This document shows, piece after piece, positions 42,434 to 46,781 of a stretch of 46,781 bases of DNA. Position numbers and translations under genes: made by a program. Source of the DNA: Zhongshania aliphaticivorans (GTDB lineage: Bacteria; Pseudomonadota; Gammaproteobacteria; Pseudomonadales; Spongiibacteraceae); assembly GCF_902705855.1 (NCBI RefSeq), contig NZ_CACSIJ010000013.1, positions 211,552-258,332 of the forward strand. The letters run 5' to 3'. Within the stretch, counting starts at the first letter, position 1, and the number at the start of each line of letters is the position of its first letter. The notes below the pieces were generated by a model that saw only the letters and a list, made by a program, of their open reading frames with translations, ran no database searches and was not told the origin of the DNA.

Positions 42434-43285
42434 CTAAGCCAGTTTACTTACCCACACCCCTACATCGAGCGTCGATTCCGGCTCCCCGATGAATGATCCA
42501 GCAATGGGTGGCACTGATTTAGACAGTCGCGCTACCGCAACGGGAATATGATCTGTGCCAGCCATTTCTCCGATGGTGGGGTCGAAGCCTTTCCAGCCTG
42601 CACCGGGTAAATAGACCTCTGCCCATGCGTGGGTTGCGCCAGCAGCATCTAGTCCCGGTGCGTGTAAATAGCCGGTAACGAAACGTGCGGCAAGTCCCAT
42701 GCATTTTGCCGCGTCCATAAATAATTGGGCAAAGTCACGGCAGGAGCCGGTATTGCACGCCAGTGTTTCTTTGGCGGTTTGTACGCCGGGCTCTTCCCTT
42801 AATTTGTAGGTGAAGCTTTTATAAATGTGGCTGGCGATGCGTTGCAGGGCGGTATAGGTCTGAATGTTGTCGTCTGTTTGCCAGAGCTGCTGTGTCCATC
42901 GTTTGATTTGTTGTTGGGTGTCTTGGTCGGGTAATTGCATATAGGGATTGAGCAAGACTTGATCGTCTTGGGTGTAGTTAAACGGGTAGTGAACAGCGTA
43001 ATCGGCAACCATAAAATTAAGCGGCGCTTCATTGTATTGCTGAATGATGAGTTCACTTTCAAATATCAGTTGCTGGGTGGTTTGCTCGAAGGTCGCGGTG
43101 GCGACGGAATTGCCCTCGGCGTCGCGGTGCCAGAGTAGGGTGGCATTGGGTGTGATATTGAGCGAAAAGGATTCTATGCGCAGCTCGTAATCTTCGCGTG
43201 GTCGCAGGCGCAGAAAATGTGGCCCAAGCGTTACCGTGGACGAAAAATTATAATATGTGCGGTGGAGAATTTTATAACGCTGCAT
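42434..43285 (-). CDS. Transglutaminase-like cysteine protease family protein
   Basis: 283 aa. The catalytic triad of the transglutaminase fold is seen: C182 in NTGSCRDFA, H219 in GATHAWAEVYLPG, and D235 in GWKGFDPT. The N-terminal bacterial transglutaminase N-domain (RYKILHRTYYNFSSTVTLGPHFLRLRPRE) places it in the large family of intracellular proteases or amidases of this kind. Downstream of a second member at 43323. Confidence 0.85.
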   Translation of the reverse strand: MQRYKILHRTYYNFSSTVTLGPHFLRLRPREDYELRIESFSLNITPNATLLWHRDAEGNSVATATFEQTTQQLIFESELIIQQYNEAPLNFMVADYAVHYPFNYTQDDQVLLNPYMQLPDQDTQQQIKRWTQQLWQTDDNIQTYTALQRIASHIYKSFTYKLREEPGVQTAKETLACNTGSCRDFAQLFMDAAKCMGLAARFVTGYLHAPGLDAAGATHAWAEVYLPGAGWKGFDPTIGEMAGTDHIPVAVARLSKSVPPIAGSFIGEPESTLDVGVWVSKLA

Positions 43286-43322
43286 AGTGTGCCCAGTATT
43301 GGATCGAACCTAGAGGTTTTGA

Positions 43323-44126
43323 TTAATTGACGACGGAGCTTTCGCTAATGCGCTCTACGCTAACCACTTGGCTGGACGGATATACCCCGGGGCCGAATTG
43401 ATTGTAAACCGCAACGTCGGCGGCATCGCGGCCGTAGCCAATGGCGACGTAACCGCCTTTTAAACTAGGCTGAGTTGCGTCAAAGGTATACCAGCGGTCG
43501 CCCACATAGGCTTCAAACCACGCGTGTAAATCCATGGGTTGTAGACCGTATAAATAACCAACCACCATCCGGGCGGGAATACTTAGGCTTCGGCACAGGG
43601 CGATGCCAAGGTGGGCCATGTCGCGGCATACTCCCCACTGTCTGGTGTTGATTTCTATGGCGGTCACTTGCACGTCGTTGGCGCCTGGGGTGTAGCTAAT
43701 TGTATTGCGCAACCAGTTTTCAATGGCGGCGACTTGGTCGTAGCCCAAATATTGACCGTAGGTGATTTCTAGCGCTAGTTGACCGAATCGGTCGGATTCG
43801 CAGTAGCGGCTAGGCAGTAAATAATTAAGTACCGAATCCGGCAGGTTTTGAATTTCTACAAAGGGCGCGCCGGGAGCTTGGTCTAAAAAGTCGGCGGTCT
43901 TGGCTTCTGCGCGGGTATGAATTGAAAAGTAACCGGGCTGAGCAACTAATCGCTGACAAAGGTTGCCGTAGCCATCGGTAAATTCGAAGGCAGGTACGCT
44001 GGGCGCTAATTTGTATTGCTCGCTGGCTATCCATTGTTGAGCGCCGCTGCGGGGTCTAAGCATTAATACAAAGGGTGTTGGGACTTCGATATTAAAGGAT
44101 AAATCGCAGCTCGTTTTTAACCACAT
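43323..44126 (-). CDS. Transglutaminase-like domain protein (second copy)
   Basis: 267 aa, related to the neighbour but diverged. The catalytic residues are C167 in [11 protein letters not shown]201 in [10 protein letters not shown] and D216 in TFDATQ. The N-domain differs ([20 protein letters not shown]). The two lie 37 nt apart on one strand, so may be co-transcribed. These families often come in pairs with alpha-E/circularly permuted ATP-grasp genes, but none is in the window. Confidence 0.85.
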   Translation of the reverse strand: MWLKTSCDLSFNIEVPTPFVLMLRPRSGAQQWIASEQYKLAPSVPAFEFTDGYGNLCQRLVAQPGYFSIHTRAEAKTADFLDQAPGAPFVEIQNLPDSVLNYLLPSRYCESDRFGQLALEITYGQYLGYDQVAAIENWLRNTISYTPGANDVQVTAIEINTRQWGVCRDMAHLGIALCRSLSIPARMVVGYLYGLQPMDLHAWFEAYVGDRWYTFDATQPSLKGGYVAIGYGRDAADVAVYNQFGPGVYPSSQVVSVERISESSVVN

Positions 44127-44337
44127 ACGTCTACTCCTGTTGGATGAACGGCCTGCAGAGCCGTATATATCAATTTCGACTTGGGTTTTACGTTTGCGTC
44201 GTCGGATTGGGAGCGTGTTGTGTTTGGTTTAGGGCTTGTTTGAGATGTGTCGCGCTTTGTTACAAAGGTATACCACGATTACGACGCTATTGTGAAACTG
44301 ATAGCGCTTCCGCGTAGTAATTCACACACGCCTAGGT

Positions 44338-45036
44338 TTACGACCAGAATGAGGCATTTAAGTTTATGTCTAATTCGTTTTTGCTGACGGGGTGGGTAAA
44401 ACGTAAGCGCGATGCGTGTAGTAGGAGTCGGCCGGCGGCCGCCTTCGCCTTGGGGTGGGCGTAAAATTCGCAGCCCAATATGGGGTGGCCAATACTCGCG
44501 GTGTGTACCCTAAGCTGGTGGGAACGACCGGTGATGGGAATTAATAAGAGTTTACTGTGGCCATCTTCTGTCAGGCCGCAATTTTCAAAATGAGTTTGGG
44601 CGTGTTTGCCGTAGTCAAAATTGAGTTCTTGGCGGGGGCGATTGGGCCAGTCGCAGGCAAGGGGCAGGTCGATAAAGCCTTCTCTGCTAGTGACGTTGCC
44701 GAACACCACGGCTTGGTATTCTTTATAAATTTTACGGTCTTGGAATAGCCGGCTCAGGGCGCGATGGCTATCAGCGTGGCAGGCAATAATCATGAGGCCT
44801 GAGGTCGCCATGTCTAGACGATGAACAATGCTGGCGCCGGGGTAGTCTTCGTTGATGCGGCTAATCAAGCAGTCTTTATTGTCGGGGTGGCGGCCGGGGA
44901 CCGAGAGCAGACCAGCGGGCTTGCTTACGATCAGTAAATCCTCGTCGCGATGCAGATAGCGAATGGCTTCAGCGCAATAGGGCACAATAAAATCGGCGCC
45001 GGTGCTTGGCGGGTTTTCTGTTGAGCTATCTGACAT
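44338..45036 (-). CDS. rluA: RluA-type pseudouridine synthase
   Basis: 232 aa, close to E. coli RluA in length and motifs: KPAGLLSVPGR, HRLDMATSG (catalytic D75), DWPNRPRQ, PITGRSHQLRVH and HPILGCEFYAHP. RluA modifies 23S rRNA U746 and tRNA U32. No N-terminal S4 domain is present, as expected for RluA. Confidence 0.9.
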   Translation of the reverse strand: MSDSSTENPPSTGADFIVPYCAEAIRYLHRDEDLLIVSKPAGLLSVPGRHPDNKDCLISRINEDYPGASIVHRLDMATSGLMIIACHADSHRALSRLFQDRKIYKEYQAVVFGNVTSREGFIDLPLACDWPNRPRQELNFDYGKHAQTHFENCGLTEDGHSKLLLIPITGRSHQLRVHTASIGHPILGCEFYAHPKAKAAAGRLLLHASRLRFTHPVSKNELDINLNASFWS

Positions 45037-45091
45037 AAACGCGATTTGGCTGCGGCAATAGTGGGGCGCAAGTATACCGGATATTTGCGCC

Positions 45092-45469
45092 TTAATTTTT
45101 GCTGCGTAAAGAACTGGGTATTAACGCAAAGAAGGAGTCGAGGCGGTCGTTTTCATAATACCAGCCGAGTTGCTCTGTGCAGTGTTCGCAGTGGGCGTAT
45201 TGCCAGCGATAGCCCTGAAACCAGCAGTATTGCGCGGTGGCTCCGCCATTGATGATGGTGCCGGGTGCAGAATGGAAACAGCATACATCGTAAATAACGC
45301 CATCGGGATTGACGAAACGGTGGTGGTGTTGGTCGTTAATGCGGGTGCGGTAATTATTGGCGGTAATGGCCTGGCGGCAGTTGAGGCAAGAGATAAGTTC
45401 AGAAGGCTCGCTGTCTTCAAGCTGAAATAAAACGTCGTGTACCAACTGCTTAATGGGCAAATTACTCAT
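45092..45469 (-). CDS. Single-domain cereblon-like CULT protein
   Basis: 125 aa. The CULT pattern is clear: C28-x2-C31 (SCLNCRQ), HRFVNPDGVIYDVCCF, APGTIINGGATAQYCWFQGYRWQYAHCEHC (C94-x2-C97), EQLGWYYE. The thalidomide-binding aromatic residues correspond to W83, W89, W103 and Y105. Bacterial one-domain CULT proteins, such as MsCI4 of Magnetospirillum (also about 124 aa), bind uridine and cyclic imides. The four Cys bind zinc. Physiological ligand and role in bacteria are unknown. Neighbour genes on both sides are unrelated. Confidence 0.85.
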   Translation of the reverse strand: MSNLPIKQLVHDVLFQLEDSEPSELISCLNCRQAITANNYRTRINDQHHHRFVNPDGVIYDVCCFHSAPGTIINGGATAQYCWFQGYRWQYAHCEHCTEQLGWYYENDRLDSFFALIPSSLRSKN

Positions 45470-45566
45470 AGGCTTCTCCGATTCTATTTGGCGCAGATAA
45501 GGGCGTGCGCCGAAAAATCCAGTAAAATGCTGAGCTTCACGGGTTTAACATATAAGGGTTCCGGCT

Positions 45567-46244
45567 TTGCAGCAAGTGCTTTCATCCATCGAGAATGAAC
45601 ATTCCCTCGGTAGTTTATTACAAGAGTTTTTACCTTCAGCAAAGGTGGTGAGTACGGCCTTGCCCTTGGTGCCAGAAATGCAGTTATTTCTGTTGAGCGC
45701 CGATTTTCCTCAGCACGATTTAAGCCCTGAGCAAACTCAGCGGATTATGAATTACCCCGCGTACTGGTGTTTTTGCTGGGCCAGTGGGCAGGTGATAGCG
45801 CGCCATATTTTTGATAATCCAGAGTTGGTTCGCGGTAAACGAGTCTTGGATTTTGGCTGCGGTTCTGGTGTCGCTGCTATTGCAGCTAAGCTGGCGGGCG
45901 CTGCCGAGGTGATTGCTTGTGATCTTGATGAAGACGCGATTAAAGCCAGTCGGGCGAACGCCCAGTTAAATAGTGTGGTGTTGGATTACAGCGGGGATTT
46001 TTTCGCCAGCGACGAGCAATACGATGTGATTTTGGTGGCAGACGTTTTGTATGATCGCGCAAATTTGCCTTTGTTAGATGCGTTTTTACGCCGCGCGCCG
46101 GCGGTGTTGGTGGCAGATTCACGGGTAAAGGATTTTCAGGTAGATGGCTACCGTTGGCTGGCTTTTCAGCGCGCCACCACGGTGCCGGATCTCGCAGAGT
46201 CTGAGGAGTTCTCTCGGGTTAATCTTTATCTTGCTGGGCCTTAG
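45567..46244 (+). CDS. Class I SAM methyltransferase, PrmA/ETFBKMT-like
   Basis: 225 aa. SAM-binding motif I is VLDFGCGSGVAAIAAKLAG with D95, then VIACDLDEDAIKASRANAQLN and VILVADVLYDRANLPLL. It resembles the METTL20/ETF-beta lysine methyltransferase and PrmA groups. The start codon is TTG at 45567 with AAGGG about 8 nt upstream. Its 3' end overlaps the convergent amidohydrolase gene by 26 nt. The substrate is not determinable. Confidence 0.8.
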   Translation: MQQVLSSIENEHSLGSLLQEFLPSAKVVSTALPLVPEMQLFLLSADFPQHDLSPEQTQRIMNYPAYWCFCWASGQVIARHIFDNPELVRGKRVLDFGCGSGVAAIAAKLAGAAEVIACDLDEDAIKASRANAQLNSVVLDYSGDFFASDEQYDVILVADVLYDRANLPLLDAFLRRAPAVLVADSRVKDFQVDGYRWLAFQRATTVPDLAESEEFSRVNLYLAGP

Positions 46245-46781
46245 CCAATTTGTCGCTGATGGGTTTGGGTGGTAGCAGCGCCAAGAAATTATCGCGGGCG
46301 ACTTTACGTGCAGTCTCCTTGCTTAAGGCGTCTAAAAAGGGCGCGTATTCATTTAAGGTTTTGGCCATTTTGTCATAGCTGCCTAGGGCGTCTGAGCCGA
46401 TCATAAACTGGCTTGGGTATTGTTCTACTAGCGCAACCCAGCCCGCCACGGCTTTATGGTCTTTATTCAGTAAATAGGGTTCGAGCACCGTCCACGATAA
46501 ATCGATATAGAGGTTTTTGTGGCTAGCCAAGAGTTTTTCGAGTTCTGTTAATAAGAAATCCAATTTGTCTTGATAGCGATGAAGCGTAGCGCTGGTGCCG
46601 GCGTGGGCCCAAATAAAATCCACATCGGTGTGAGCGGCAAGGGCGTCTTTAATTTCGCTAATGTAAAGTGGATTGCGTTCGCGCTTTGAGGTGATATTGC
46701 TGTGCAGCAATACCGGCAAACCGAATTCTGCCGCCACCCGATAAACACGGTACATGGCCTCGTTGTTGGCTCTTGGGGTGT
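46219..46781 (-). CDS. Amidohydrolase-2 family protein (partial, C-terminal part)
   Basis: The frame is open to the right edge, upstream of the first internal ATG at 46755, so the N-terminus lies outside the window. The visible part carries PVLLHSNIT, FIWAHAGTS (metal-binding His), and MIGSDALGSYDK (catalytic Asp), with the helix RDNFLALLP near the C-terminus, as in amidohydrolase-2/TIM-barrel metal-dependent hydrolases (PF04909). Product ends at 46219. Substrate unknown. Confidence 0.8.
   Translation of the reverse strand, partial: TPRANNEAMYRVYRVAAEFGLPVLLHSNITSKRERNPLYISEIKDALAAHTDVDFIWAHAGTSATLHRYQDKLDFLLTELEKLLASHKNLYIDLSWTVLEPYLLNKDHKAVAGWVALVEQYPSQFMIGSDALGSYDKMAKTLNEYAPFLDALSKETARKVARDNFLALLPPKPISDKLAKAQQDKD

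Noticed and set aside
1-46781. tRNA or rRNA genes
   Set aside because: No cloverleaf with conserved TTCGA/GGTTCGA arms or rRNA core sequence was recognised by eye on either strand.

Overview
The window (about 46.8 kb, moderate GC) reads like a chromosomal segment of an aerobic, probably marine Gammaproteobacterium. Gene content suggests a Cellvibrionales/Spongiibacteraceae-like lineage, but this rests on protein style only and is an inference. Most genes are densely packed housekeeping, catabolic or transport operons. One short AT-rich island (about 40.9-42.4 kb) looks acquired.

Layout. 1-1017: 5' part of a minus-strand lipoprotein gene with a GGDT tandem repeat. 1371-4564: divergent 600-aa acyl-CoA dehydrogenase and hydroxyacyl-CoA hydrolase/enoyl-CoA hydratase-type genes. 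4660-6599: ammonium transporter translationally coupled to an unknown gene, behind a sigma-54 promoter and an NtrC-like site. 6978-10182: DUF2061, PepSY, membrane, cupin and a 59-aa membrane protein. 10415-17758: nine-gene Mrp/Mnh-type cation/proton antiporter operon with three NuoL/M/N-like subunits and no full-length MrpA. 17845-20701: Rap1a/Tai-like protein and an OmpR/EnvZ-type two-component pair. 20850-25115: thiolase + DUF35 divergent from two acyl-CoA dehydrogenases, resembling part of a steroid side-chain degradation module. 25322-26733: small periplasmic protein and alpha/beta hydrolase. 26760-33101: an operon of GST, SDR, class III CoA-transferase and HMG-CoA lyase, divergent from a TonB-dependent receptor, with two copies of a palindromic operator between them. 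33151-34983: GlsB/YeaQ-like protein, LysR regulator, thioredoxin. 35072-40716: cobalamin riboswitch controlling a secreted, membrane-anchored CobN-like chelatase plus ExbB/TolQ-like and DUF2149 subunits. 40958-42366: possible integron-cassette island with an attC-like site, a zinc-ribbon membrane protein, a truncated PIN gene and a GNAT acetyltransferase. 42434-46781: two transglutaminase-like proteins, RluA, a single-domain cereblon-like CULT protein, a methyltransferase and a partial amidohydrolase.

How the genes work together. Several blocks serve acyl-CoA catabolism of branched or polycyclic substrates (three acyl-CoA dehydrogenases, thiolase/DUF35, CoA-transferase, HMG-CoA lyase). The TonB receptor may import the substrate of the operon it shares operators with. 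The strongest candidate for an under-described system is the B12-riboswitch-controlled CobN/ExbB/DUF2149 locus. It resembles HmuS-type tetrapyrrole dechelatase loci, has no AAA+ chelatase partners in the window, and is predicted to act outside the cytoplasm. The CULT-domain protein, the unusual Mrp operon and the attC-like island are the next best leads.
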